64,000 nt of DNA. It comes from Peribacillus folii. Lineage in GTDB: Bacteria > Bacillota > Bacilli > Bacillales > DSM-1321. Position numbers and translations under genes: made by a program. Shown in pieces: positions 36,147 to 44,257 of this stretch. The notes under the pieces were generated by a model, which saw only the letters and a program-made list of their open reading frames with translations, searched no databases and was not told the DNA's origin. Every line of letters starts with the position of its first letter. Within the stretch, counting starts at the first letter, position 1. The stretch lies in contig NZ_JASJOM010000003.1 of assembly GCF_030271255.1 (NCBI RefSeq), positions 248,001 to 312,000 on the forward strand. Direction: 5' to 3'.

Positions 36147-37412
36147 ATGCTTCGTTCAATGTATTCGGGAATAAGCGGATTAAAAAACTTACAAACAAAA
36201 TTGGATGTTATCGGCAATAATGTCGCCAATGTCAATACTTACGGTTTCAAGAAAAGCCGTGTGACATTCAGCGATGCGATGAACCAAACGATATCCGGTG
36301 CAAGCGCAGCTACAGCCAATAAAGGGGGGACTAACTCGAAACAGATCGGATTGGGTTCCACCATCGCTACGATTGATACCATTCATACTCAATCAAGCTT
36401 ACAAACGACCGGCAGGGACCTGGATTTGGGGATTTCTGGCGATGGCTATTTTGTCGTCAAGCAAGGCGACGCCCTTTCCTATACACGGGCAGGGAACTTC
36501 TATTTGGATGATAACGGCACCCTAGTTAATGCGAATGGTTTGAAAGTACAAGCTTACAAGGTTGATGAAAATGGAAAACGGTCAAAAACCATCGGCGACG
36601 TCGCTGTTAACGTCAATGCAATATTGCCTGCAGTAACCACTACGAAAATATCCGTAAGTGAAAATCTTGCTGCAGATGCCATAGACGGCTCGGTATTTAG
36701 CCAGCAAATTAAAGTGGTGGATGCAAAGGGAAAGGAACAGACGGCCACAATTTATTTCCAAAAGGCGAGCAATAATAAATGGAACGTCTTTGATGAAGAG
36801 CCTGCCGCACTTGGAAATACTTCAGCCACTAATCCAAAACCGTTCACTTCGTTGAGTTTCGATGCGAATGGCCAGCTTGTGGCCGCTGACAAAAACCAGC
36901 CAAACAAAACGATTAACATAACAAGCGGCAAAGAGGATGATACCAATACAACAGCTGATGAAAGCGTACAAAAGGCTCAATTGGATTTTGATTTCTCAAA
37001 GCTTACTCAAGTGAAAGGTTCTACAACGGCCCTAGTCAATCCGAATGGTAATAAAGAAGGAAAACTTGAAAGCTTCAATATTGGTTCTGCAGGGGAAGTG
37101 AATGGCGTTTATTCCAATGGTCTGATCACTACTCTAGGTCAGCTGGCGGTTGCCAAATTTTCCAACTCTTCTGGCTTGACGAAAACCGGGGGAAATACAT
37201 TCCAGGAATCGATCAACTCAGGTACAGCAAACATAAATATCCCCGGTGAGGGGCGCGGCGTGATCGCATCGGGTTCTTTGGAAATGTCCAATGTGGATCT
37301 ATCGGAAGAGTTCACTGAAATGATCGTTGCGCAACGCGGATTTCAATCGAATTCCAGGATTATCACGACTTCGGATGAGATTTTACAAGAATTGGTCAAT
37401 TTAAAAAGATAG
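36147..37412 (+). CDS. flgE: Flagellar hook protein FlgE
   Basis: Hook subunit, exported, polymerises outside the cell. 421 residues. N-terminal LRSMYSGISGLKNLQTKLDVIGNNVANVNTYGFKKSRVTF is the rod/hook family signature; middle domain variable; C-terminal NVDLSEEFTEMIVAQRGFQSNSRIITTSDEILQELVNLKR is diagnostic. ATG 36147 is preceded by AAAGGGGAG; an in-frame upstream start at 36108 adds 13 non-conserved residues. Confidence 0.96.
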   Translation: MLRSMYSGISGLKNLQTKLDVIGNNVANVNTYGFKKSRVTFSDAMNQTISGASAATANKGGTNSKQIGLGSTIATIDTIHTQSSLQTTGRDLDLGISGDGYFVVKQGDALSYTRAGNFYLDDNGTLVNANGLKVQAYKVDENGKRSKTIGDVAVNVNAILPAVTTTKISVSENLAADAIDGSVFSQQIKVVDAKGKEQTATIYFQKASNNKWNVFDEEPAALGNTSATNPKPFTSLSFDANGQLVAADKNQPNKTINITSGKEDDTNTTADESVQKAQLDFDFSKLTQVKGSTTALVNPNGNKEGKLESFNIGSAGEVNGVYSNGLITTLGQLAVAKFSNSSGLTKTGGNTFQESINSGTANINIPGEGRGVIASGSLEMSNVDLSEEFTEMIVAQRGFQSNSRIITTSDEILQELVNLKR

Positions 37413-37425
37413 GTTAAGGGAGGGA

Positions 37426-37453
37426 GGAGCCAGGTGCTTATTGCTCTGGCTCC
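37426..37453 (+). other. Hairpin covering the swrD start region
   Basis: Perfect 8-bp inverted repeat GGAGCCAG (37426-37433) / CTGGCTCC (37446-37453) with a 12-base loop, between flgE and swrD. No T-run follows, so it is not an obvious terminator. It overlaps the purine-rich ribosome site and holds the TTG candidate start in its loop. Confidence 0.55.
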
Positions 37454-37677
37454 TAAATATCATTATCAAAGTCACAAGACTCAATGGAAAATGCTTTCAC
37501 GTCAATGCATTGTACATAGATACAGTCGAATCTTTGCCTGATACGACCATTACTTTCACAAATGGAAAAAAGATCGTGGTCCTTGAAAAGGAAGAGGAAT
37601 TGGTCCAAGCTATCATACAATTTTATCGTACCGTAAATATTCTCGGTTTCAGGAAGGATGTGGAGGAAGGAACATGA
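37441..37677 (+). CDS. swrD: Swarming motility protein SwrD (FlbD/YlzI)
   Basis: Small protein of the FlbD family that supports flagellar power for swarming in B. subtilis. Conserved part IKVTRLNGKCFHVNALYIDTVESLPDTTITFTNGKKIVV is clear. The start is odd: the usual Met-Ile-Lys corresponds to ATT ATC AAA here (ATT at 37462), so either ATT initiates or TTG 37441 does, adding seven residues. I list TTG because GGGAGGGAGG lies upstream, though a hairpin covers the region. The stop overlaps fliL by four bases (ATGA). Confidence 0.8.
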   Translation: MLWLLNIIIKVTRLNGKCFHVNALYIDTVESLPDTTITFTNGKKIVVLEKEEELVQAIIQFYRTVNILGFRKDVEEGT

Positions 37678-38102
37678 AAAAAAATCTATTGACCATTATA
37701 TTAATCATACTTGTGGCCATAACGCTTGTTGGTGTCATAGCGGTAGTGGTTGTGACGAAGTTATCTGAGCCCACATCTGCCGAAGCTAAACCTAGCATCG
37801 ACGAAATCGTCAAATCATCTGTTGAAATTCCTGAGATTACAACGAATCTCGACGGCAATGATTATATCAAAATCTCATTTATGGTCCAAACGGAAAATAA
37901 AAAAGCAAAAGAAGAATTGGAAAAAAGAAGTTTTCAGATGAAAAATATCATCATTACCGAGCTGTCTGAAATGAAAGCTGAAGAATTAACCGGTAAAAAA
38001 GGTAAAGAGAAATTACAAAATTTATTAAAGGCCAGAATGAATGAATTAATGGAAGAAGGAAAAGTTGAAAAGGTTTATATAACCTCCTCGATTCTTCAAT
38101 AA
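37674..38102 (+). CDS. fliL: Flagellar basal body-associated protein FliL
   Basis: 142 residues. A single transmembrane helix at about 5-26 (LLTIILIILVAITLVGVIAVVVVT) and an extracytoplasmic FliL domain that supports the stators at high load. C-terminal KGKEKLQNLLKARMNELMEEGKVEKVYITSSILQ fits the family end. Begins inside the swrD stop. Confidence 0.92.
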   Translation: MKKNLLTIILIILVAITLVGVIAVVVVTKLSEPTSAEAKPSIDEIVKSSVEIPEITTNLDGNDYIKISFMVQTENKKAKEELEKRSFQMKNIIITELSEMKAEELTGKKGKEKLQNLLKARMNELMEEGKVEKVYITSSILQ

Positions 38103-38154
38103 GAACATCCTTGCTTCATTAAATAAGAAGGGGAAGCTTTGGAGGTGAATGTTA

Positions 38155-39153
38155 ATGTCCGGGGAAATATTATCACAAAATGAAATCGACGCTTTGCTAT
38201 CGGCCATTTCCACAGGTGAAATGGATGCGGACGATTTAAAGAAGGAAGAACTGGAAAAAAGAGTGAAAGTGTATGACTTCAAAAGGGCACTCCGGTTCTC
38301 TAAGGATCAAATCAGGAGTTTGACCAGGATACATGAGAACTTTGCAAGGTTGCTGACCACATACTTTTCAGCCCAGCTAAGAACGTATGTTCAAATATCC
38401 GTTGCATCTGCAGACCAAATCCCGTATGAAGAATTTATACGCTCCATCCCCAAAATGACCATCCTGAATGTGTTTGAGGTGCCTCCTTTGGATGGCCGGA
38501 TCATTCTCGAGGTCAACCCGAATATAGCCTATTCCATGATGGATCGAGTGATGGGCGGACGGGGCATAAGTGTCAATAAAGTGGATAGTTTAACGGAAAT
38601 AGAAACGAAAATCATGTCTAATTTATTCGAGAAGGCTTTTGAAAATTTGCAGGAGGCTTGGGGGACGATTGTCGAAATCGAACCGGTGATGACCGAGTTC
38701 GAGGTGAACCCGCAATTCCTACAATTGGTTTCCCCCAATGATACGGTAGTGGTCATTTCCTTGAATACCCAAATTGGCGAAACGAGCGGAATGATCAACG
38801 TGTGCATTCCACATGTCGTTTTGGAGCCGATCATACCAAAGTTATCAGCTCATTATTGGATGGAAAATTCCCAAAAGGAAAAAATTCCTGAGGAAATCAT
38901 GATTTTGGAAAAAAGGATCAGGGATGCCGAACTTCCGATCGTAGCTGAGCTTGGTTCAACCGATATCACCATCCATGATTTTTTGCTGCTCGATATCGAT
39001 GATGTGATTGACTTAAACAAGATGATCGAGGAACCTTTGATGATAAAGGTTGGGGGGATTCCTAAATATAGGGGCCAGCCTGGTAAAGTAGGTAAAAAGC
39101 ATGCCATCCAGATTCTTGATATTTTGAAAGGGGGAGACGAAGATGGTAAGTGA
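38155..39153 (+). CDS. fliM: Flagellar motor switch protein FliM
   Basis: C-ring switch protein that binds CheY-P. 332 residues. N-terminal CheY-binding peptide GEILSQNEIDALLSAI; middle domain DFKRALRFSKDQIRSLTRIHENFARLLTTYFSAQL; C-terminal SpoA-type domain. ATG 38155 is chosen because GGAGGTG at 38141-38147 then lies seven bases upstream; ATG 38149 would be too close. It overlaps fliY by 11 bases. Confidence 0.95.
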   Translation: MSGEILSQNEIDALLSAISTGEMDADDLKKEELEKRVKVYDFKRALRFSKDQIRSLTRIHENFARLLTTYFSAQLRTYVQISVASADQIPYEEFIRSIPKMTILNVFEVPPLDGRIILEVNPNIAYSMMDRVMGGRGISVNKVDSLTEIETKIMSNLFEKAFENLQEAWGTIVEIEPVMTEFEVNPQFLQLVSPNDTVVVISLNTQIGETSGMINVCIPHVVLEPIIPKLSAHYWMENSQKEKIPEEIMILEKRIRDAELPIVAELGSTDITIHDFLLLDIDDVIDLNKMIEEPLMIKVGGIPKYRGQPGKVGKKHAIQILDILKGGDEDGK

Positions 39154-40357
39154 TGAAATGCTTTCGCAAGACGAAATAGATGCCCTTTTAAAAGGTACAA
39201 GTGACATAGAAGATGAGGTGAGCCACCTTTCGATTGACGAGTATTTGTCGATGATGGAACTGGACGCTCTCGGTGAAATAGGTAACATTTCCTTCGGAAG
39301 TTCGGCCACGGCTTTATCCACATTGTTGAATCAGAAAGTGGACATCACGACACCGACGGTAACCTTGATTGAGAGGGGCCAGATCGCCAGCGAATTCCCG
39401 CATCCATATGTAGCGATACAGGTGCAATATACGGAAGGTTTTTCAGGAATTAATATGCTGGTCATCAAACAAAGTGATGCGGCCATCATTGCCGATTTAA
39501 TGCTTGGCGGTGATGGGCTGAATCCTTCAGAGATGCTTGGGGAAATCCAATTGAGCGCCGTTCAGGAAGCGATGAACCAAATGATGGGCTCTGCAGCGAC
39601 ATCCATGTCGACCATTTTCAGTAAAAAGGTCGATATTTCCCCGCCAAGCATTGATCTGCTTAATTTTTTGAATGGTGAAGGAGAAAGTGCGATTCCAAAT
39701 GAGGATTTATTTGCTAAAATCTCCTTCCGCCTTCGTGTCGGTACTTTGATTGATTCCAGCATCATGCAGCTCCTTCCTTTGGAGTTTGCTAAAGGGTTAG
39801 TGTTTGAGCTATTGAATGGAACAAATGATGAGCCCGAAATGAAGATGGAACAAGCAATGAGCGAACCGATGACACACAGCCCAGCACCTGAGCCCGAACG
39901 CGTCCAAAGCATCGGAATGAATCAATTACCGGCAAATGAAGCATATGGACAAGGCGGCTATCAAACGCATCCAGCCAGTCAAAGCCCTAGTATGCCACAG
40001 CACTTTGGAAGCTCATCAGCCCCATCTGGTCCGCCGGTAAATGTGCAGCCTGCAAGCTTCACTAGTTTTCAGCCATATCAGCTTCAAGAGGCTGAATCGA
40101 AGAACCTGAGCATGTTGATGGATATTCCGCTGCAAGTAACCGTAGAGCTGGGTAGAACGAAACGCTCGGTAAAAGATATTTTGGAGCTTTCCTCCGGTTC
40201 AATCATCGAATTGGATAAGTTGGCAGGGGAGCCAGTCGATATCCTGGTAAACAGCCGTTTGATAGCAAAAGGTGAAGTTGTAGTGATTGATGAAAACTTT
40301 GGGGTTCGGGTCACCGATATCATGAGCCAAAGTGAACGATTAAATAAAATTAGATAA
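39143..40357 (+). CDS. fliY: Flagellar motor switch phosphatase FliY
   Basis: C-ring protein that dephosphorylates CheY-P. 404 residues. N-terminal peptide EMLSQDEIDALLKG resembles FliM; CheC-type phosphatase sites MELDALGEIGNISFGSSATAL and EIQLSAVQEAMNQMMGSAATSM; then a proline/glutamine-rich linker (about 235-310); and a C-terminal FliN/SpoA domain DIPLQVTVELGRTKRSVKDILELSSGSIIELDKLAGEPVDILVN. Start overlaps fliM. Confidence 0.95.
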   Translation: MVSDEMLSQDEIDALLKGTSDIEDEVSHLSIDEYLSMMELDALGEIGNISFGSSATALSTLLNQKVDITTPTVTLIERGQIASEFPHPYVAIQVQYTEGFSGINMLVIKQSDAAIIADLMLGGDGLNPSEMLGEIQLSAVQEAMNQMMGSAATSMSTIFSKKVDISPPSIDLLNFLNGEGESAIPNEDLFAKISFRLRVGTLIDSSIMQLLPLEFAKGLVFELLNGTNDEPEMKMEQAMSEPMTHSPAPEPERVQSIGMNQLPANEAYGQGGYQTHPASQSPSMPQHFGSSSAPSGPPVNVQPASFTSFQPYQLQEAESKNLSMLMDIPLQVTVELGRTKRSVKDILELSSGSIIELDKLAGEPVDILVNSRLIAKGEVVVIDENFGVRVTDIMSQSERLNKIR

Positions 40358-40376
40358 ATTTGGGGGAAGAAAAATT

Positions 40377-40739
40377 ATGGCGAATAGAATTTTGATTGTG
40401 GACGATGCAGCATTTATGAGAATGATGATCAAGGATATCTTGTCTAAAAATGGTTTTGAAATCGTCGGCGAAGCGGCTGACGGTGCACAAGCAGTGGACA
40501 AATATAAAGAAACACATCCCGATCTTGTAACGATGGATATCACGATGCCTGAGATGGATGGAATTACAGCACTAAAGGAAATTAAAAAGGTCAATCCTCA
40601 AGCCAAGGTTATTATGTGTTCGGCAATGGGCCAGCAGGCGATGGTCATCGATGCGATCCAGGCTGGGGCGAAGGACTTCATCGTGAAGCCATTTCAGGCT
40701 GACCGAGTGTTGGAAGCCATTAATAAAGCATTAAGTTAA
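40377..40739 (+). CDS. cheY: Chemotaxis response regulator CheY
   Basis: 120-residue single receiver domain. Acidic pocket D9/D10, phospho-acceptor D54 (TMDITMPEMDG), Thr/Ser switch position near S82 (MCSAMG), and K104 (FIVKPF). CheA phosphorylates it; CheY-P binds FliM and, in Bacillus, promotes counter-clockwise running. GGGGGAAG precedes ATG 40377. Located in the fla operon after fliY, as in B. subtilis. Confidence 0.95.
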   Translation: MANRILIVDDAAFMRMMIKDILSKNGFEIVGEAADGAQAVDKYKETHPDLVTMDITMPEMDGITALKEIKKVNPQAKVIMCSAMGQQAMVIDAIQAGAKDFIVKPFQADRVLEAINKALS

Positions 40740-40754
40740 GAGGGTGTCTTCATA

Positions 40755-41411
40755 TTGTCTTTTATTAAAAAATGGCTACAGGTCTCATTGATGATAGCGA
40801 TAATCCTCACTGGGACCATGCAGGCCCATGCGGAAGATCTTGAAAAAACGGTGAAGGATGCCTATCGACAGCCGGATGCTAAAGAAGGTAAAGCTGAATC
40901 CAAAAACTTGCAATCTACCGATCAAACTTCTGATCCGGCTAAGGTCGGGATAACCGTTTGGGAATTTCTCAGGATGATATTTGCAACCATTTTTGTGGTG
41001 GCCCTTCTTTATATCCTATTAAAATTCATCAATAAAAAAAATAAATCATACCAAAAGGCAAATTCAGTAGAGAATATAGGCGGTACGAGCCTTGGTGCAA
41101 ATCGTTCCGTGCAGCTCGTTAAAGTGGGCGGACGAATATTGGTGATCGGGGTGGGCGAAAATATCCAACTCCTGAAAGAAATCGATGATCCTTCCGAATA
41201 CGAACAGCTTTTGCAAGACCATAACGATAAAATCGATCAAATGCTTCAGCCAGGTGCCTTTGCCAGGACCCTAAAAGATAAGTGGCTGAAGAAAGACGTA
41301 TCAAAACCGGCCAAATTCTCGACCGAGTTAAAAAAACAGTTCGATCAAATGTCTGCCAGCAGGAAGAAGCTGTTAAATGAGCTTGATAGGAAAGGGAGAG
41401 ACGATGAATGA
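40755..41411 (+). CDS. fliO: Flagellar biosynthesis protein FliO (FliZ)
   Basis: 218 residues. N-terminal signal-like segment at about 1-26 (QVSLMIAIILTGTMQAHAED), a transmembrane helix at about 68-90 (FLRMIFATIFVVALLYILLKFI), then the cytoplasmic FliO domain NIGGTSLGANRSVQLVKVGGRILVIGVGENIQLLKEI. It helps assemble FliP into the export gate. Start TTG 40755 with AAGAGGGTG upstream; the spacing is a little long. The ATGA overlap with fliP follows. Confidence 0.9.
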   Translation: MSFIKKWLQVSLMIAIILTGTMQAHAEDLEKTVKDAYRQPDAKEGKAESKNLQSTDQTSDPAKVGITVWEFLRMIFATIFVVALLYILLKFINKKNKSYQKANSVENIGGTSLGANRSVQLVKVGGRILVIGVGENIQLLKEIDDPSEYEQLLQDHNDKIDQMLQPGAFARTLKDKWLKKDVSKPAKFSTELKKQFDQMSASRKKLLNELDRKGRDDE

Positions 41412-42073
41412 ATGAGTTCATGGAGTTTTTTAATAACAGCGACCCCACCAATGTCTCCACTTCCGTCAAGCTCGTCCTGCTCATGACCGTTTTAACGCTG
41501 GCTCCCAGCATTTTGATCCTGATGACGTGTTTCACACGAATCATCATCGTACTGAGCTTTGTGAGAACATCGTTAGCTACACAGCAGATGCCCCCGAATC
41601 AGGTGCTGGTCGGACTGGCTCTTTTCATGACGTTTTTCATCATGGCTCCGACATTTCAGGAAGTGAATGAGAAAGCACTGACTCCTTTATTTAATGAAGA
41701 AATAGATTTGGAAGAAGCATATGTGGAGGCCTCGATACCTTTTAAGGAATTCATGAGTGCCCATACAAGACAGAAGGACCTGGCGCTGTTCTTGGACTAT
41801 GCAAAGGTGGAAAAGCCTGAAACGATACAGGATATTCCTTTGACTGCCTTTGTACCAGCGTTTGCAATCAGTGAAATTAAAACGGCTTTTCAAATCGGCT
41901 TCATGATCTTCATACCATTTTTGGTTATCGATATGGTCGTAGCAAGCGTCCTGATGTCAATGGGGATGATGATGCTGCCGCCGGTCATGATTTCCCTGCC
42001 CTTTAAAATCCTCCTTTTCATTCTAGTCGATGGATGGTATTTGGTTGTGAAGTCATTATTACAGAGTTTTTAA
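41408..42073 (+). CDS. fliP: Flagellar export gate protein FliP
   Basis: 221-residue integral membrane protein, core of the export gate. Hallmarks TCFTRIIIVLSFVRTSLATQQMPPNQVLVGLALFMTFFIMAP and FVPAFAISEIKTAFQIGFMIFIPFLVIDMVVASVLMSMGMMMLPP. No cleavable signal peptide as in proteobacterial FliP. ATGA overlap with fliO; 12 bases before fliQ. Confidence 0.96.
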   Translation: MNEFMEFFNNSDPTNVSTSVKLVLLMTVLTLAPSILILMTCFTRIIIVLSFVRTSLATQQMPPNQVLVGLALFMTFFIMAPTFQEVNEKALTPLFNEEIDLEEAYVEASIPFKEFMSAHTRQKDLALFLDYAKVEKPETIQDIPLTAFVPAFAISEIKTAFQIGFMIFIPFLVIDMVVASVLMSMGMMMLPPVMISLPFKILLFILVDGWYLVVKSLLQSF

Positions 42074-42085
42074 GCAGGTGAAAAA

Positions 42086-42355
42086 ATGAATGCAGAGTTT
42101 GTTATTGATGTAGCGGAAAAAGGGATTTATATGGTATTGATCATCGCTGGCCCATTGATGGTGATCGCTCTGGTTGTTGGACTTTTAGTGAGCATTTTTC
42201 AGGCGACTACACAGATTCAGGAACAGACCTTGGCATTCGTTCCTAAAATCGTGGCTGTTTTGTTAGGACTCATCCTACTGGCTCCGTGGATGTTGAGTCA
42301 CCTGTTATCATACGCAAATGAAATTTTCGGTAACCTGAATCGATTTGTAGGCTAG
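42086..42355 (+). CDS. fliQ: Flagellar export gate protein FliQ
   Basis: 89 residues with two membrane helices (about 16-40 and 51-75); LLVSIFQATTQIQEQTLAFVPKI is the FliQ/YscS signature. Partner of FliP and FliR. AGGTGAAAA precedes ATG 42086. Confidence 0.95.
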   Translation: MNAEFVIDVAEKGIYMVLIIAGPLMVIALVVGLLVSIFQATTQIQEQTLAFVPKIVAVLLGLILLAPWMLSHLLSYANEIFGNLNRFVG

Positions 42356-42358
42356 GGC

Positions 42359-43135
42359 ATGGAAGAACTATTTCCGCACTTTCCCGCTTTTTTATTAATC
42401 GTTGTCAGGGTCACCACATTTTTTGTGGCAATGCCGATTTTCTCGTACCGCTCAATACCGGTACAGCATCGTCTGGGGCTTGGAGTCTTCCTTGCTTGGA
42501 TCATGTACTATACAATAGATGCCCCCATCCTGGCCTTGGATGTCACATTTTACTTGTTGATCATCAAGGAAGCGCTCGTGGGGCTTTTTATCGGATTTGC
42601 AGCCTATATGATCTTATCGGCGGTTCAGGTTGCAGGGGGATTGATTGATTTTCAATTGGGTTTCTCGATAGCCAATGTCATCGATCCCCAAACTGGGGCA
42701 CAAAGCCCATTGATGGGACAATATCTTTATACCATCGCGTTAGTATTCCTATTAAGCACGAACGGTCATCATTTGCTTTTGGATGGGATCTTTTATAGCT
42801 ATCAATTCATACCGATAGATCAATTGTTTGTGCCATTTGGAGATCATCGATTGATAGAATACTTGGCCAAGGCATTCGGCAAAGCATTCATGATAGCCTT
42901 TCAGATGTCGATCCCAGTGGTGGGAAGCATCTTTCTGGTGGATGTCACACTAGGCATCCTTGCAAGGACAGTTCCCCAATTGAATGTATTCGTTGTCGGG
43001 ATTCCAGTCAAAATCATAGCGGGCTTAGCCGTTATCTTTTTGGTAATGGGAATGATGATGACGGTTGTTACCCAACTTTTCAATTTCTTGCTTTTGGCGA
43101 TGCGTCATCTCATGCAGCTGATCGGAGGCATATGA
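42359..43135 (+). CDS. fliR: Flagellar export gate protein FliR
   Basis: 258-residue polytopic membrane protein. GFSIANVIDPQTGAQSPLMGQYLYTIALVFLLSTNGHHLLLDGI is the FliR/YscT signature; several further helices follow. Completes the FliPQR gate. It begins three bases after the fliQ stop and ends one base before flhB. Confidence 0.95.
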   Translation: MEELFPHFPAFLLIVVRVTTFFVAMPIFSYRSIPVQHRLGLGVFLAWIMYYTIDAPILALDVTFYLLIIKEALVGLFIGFAAYMILSAVQVAGGLIDFQLGFSIANVIDPQTGAQSPLMGQYLYTIALVFLLSTNGHHLLLDGIFYSYQFIPIDQLFVPFGDHRLIEYLAKAFGKAFMIAFQMSIPVVGSIFLVDVTLGILARTVPQLNVFVVGIPVKIIAGLAVIFLVMGMMMTVVTQLFNFLLLAMRHLMQLIGGI

Positions 43136-43136
43136 T

Positions 43137-44219
43137 ATGGCCAAATTCCCGCTTGATTTACAGTTCTTCGCAGGTGAGAAGACGGAAAAGGCGACACCGA
43201 AAAAACGTCAGGATTCAAAGAAAAAAGGGCAGGTGGCCAAGAGTCAGGATGTAAACACGTCCATTAATTTAATCGCTGTATTTTCGGTGCTATTGATTAT
43301 GGGGCCTTATATGTACAATCATCTCGTCGCCCTCATGAAAGAATATCTGCAGCATTTTAACGTGACTGGATTTTCCGAGGGTACTGTCCAAATCATCATG
43401 ATCGAAGTATTGAAGGAAGTGGGGCTCGTCCTCGGCCCCGTTTTTGCAGCAGCGGTACTCGCTGGCATTTTAGCAAATGTCATGCAGATAGGGTTTATGT
43501 TTTCAACAGAATCCATTCAGTTCAAGCTTGAAAAATTAGATCCCATTAAAGGGTTCAAACGTATTTTTTCCATGAGGGCGATTGTTGAATTATTGAAATC
43601 GATCCTTAAAATATCCTTTGTTGGTTTTGTTGCTTTTTATGTACTATGGCAGCGTATGGACGAAATCATGATTTTATCACAGATTTCTGTGGAAGAAGCG
43701 ATGGCAACGCTGGCTGATATAACGATCAAGGTAGGTTTTTATGCAGCCGTGGCATTATTGTTCATCGCTCTATTGGATTATTTGTATCAAAAATATGACT
43801 TTGAAAAAAACATCCGGATGTCCAAGCAGGATATTAAGGATGAATATAAAAATTCCGAAGGCGATCCGCTCATCAAATCAAAGATCAAGCAAAAGCAAAG
43901 GCAGATGGCTGCTCAAAGGATGATGCAGGAGATTCCAAATGCCGACGTAGTCATCACCAACCCGACACATTTTGCCATTGCTTTAAAATATGATGAAGAT
44001 AAAGCGGAGGCTCCGTACGTAGTGGCAAAAGGCGTTGATTTCGTCGCTCAGAAAATAAAATTCATTGCCAAAGAAAACGATGTAATCATGGTGGAAAATC
44101 GCCCTTTGGCAAGGTCGCTATATGATCAGGCAGAATTGGGCCAGGCGATACCCGAGGAGTTCTTTAAGGCGGTTGCTGAAATACTCGCCTTTGTATATAA
44201 AACAAAAGGTAAGCTATAA
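43137..44219 (+). CDS. flhB: Flagellar export switch protein FlhB
   Basis: Membrane export gate protein that cleaves itself at NPTH to change from rod/hook to filament export. 360 residues. N-terminal GEKTEKATPKKRQDSKKKGQVAKSQDV; four membrane helices up to about 215; cytoplasmic domain with NPTH at about 275 in VVITNPTHFAIALKYD; AIPEEFFKAVAEILAFVYK near the end. Its tail has a free-standing homologue, YlqH, at 14029. Confidence 0.96.
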   Translation: MAKFPLDLQFFAGEKTEKATPKKRQDSKKKGQVAKSQDVNTSINLIAVFSVLLIMGPYMYNHLVALMKEYLQHFNVTGFSEGTVQIIMIEVLKEVGLVLGPVFAAAVLAGILANVMQIGFMFSTESIQFKLEKLDPIKGFKRIFSMRAIVELLKSILKISFVGFVAFYVLWQRMDEIMILSQISVEEAMATLADITIKVGFYAAVALLFIALLDYLYQKYDFEKNIRMSKQDIKDEYKNSEGDPLIKSKIKQKQRQMAAQRMMQEIPNADVVITNPTHFAIALKYDEDKAEAPYVVAKGVDFVAQKIKFIAKENDVIMVENRPLARSLYDQAELGQAIPEEFFKAVAEILAFVYKTKGKL

Positions 44220-44257
44220 AGAAATAAAAGGCAACCCGTTAGTTAGGAGAGAAAAAC

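Noticed and set aside
37426..37453. Transcription terminator between flgE and swrD
   Set aside because: Stem is perfect, but no T-run follows and downstream genes belong to the same operon.
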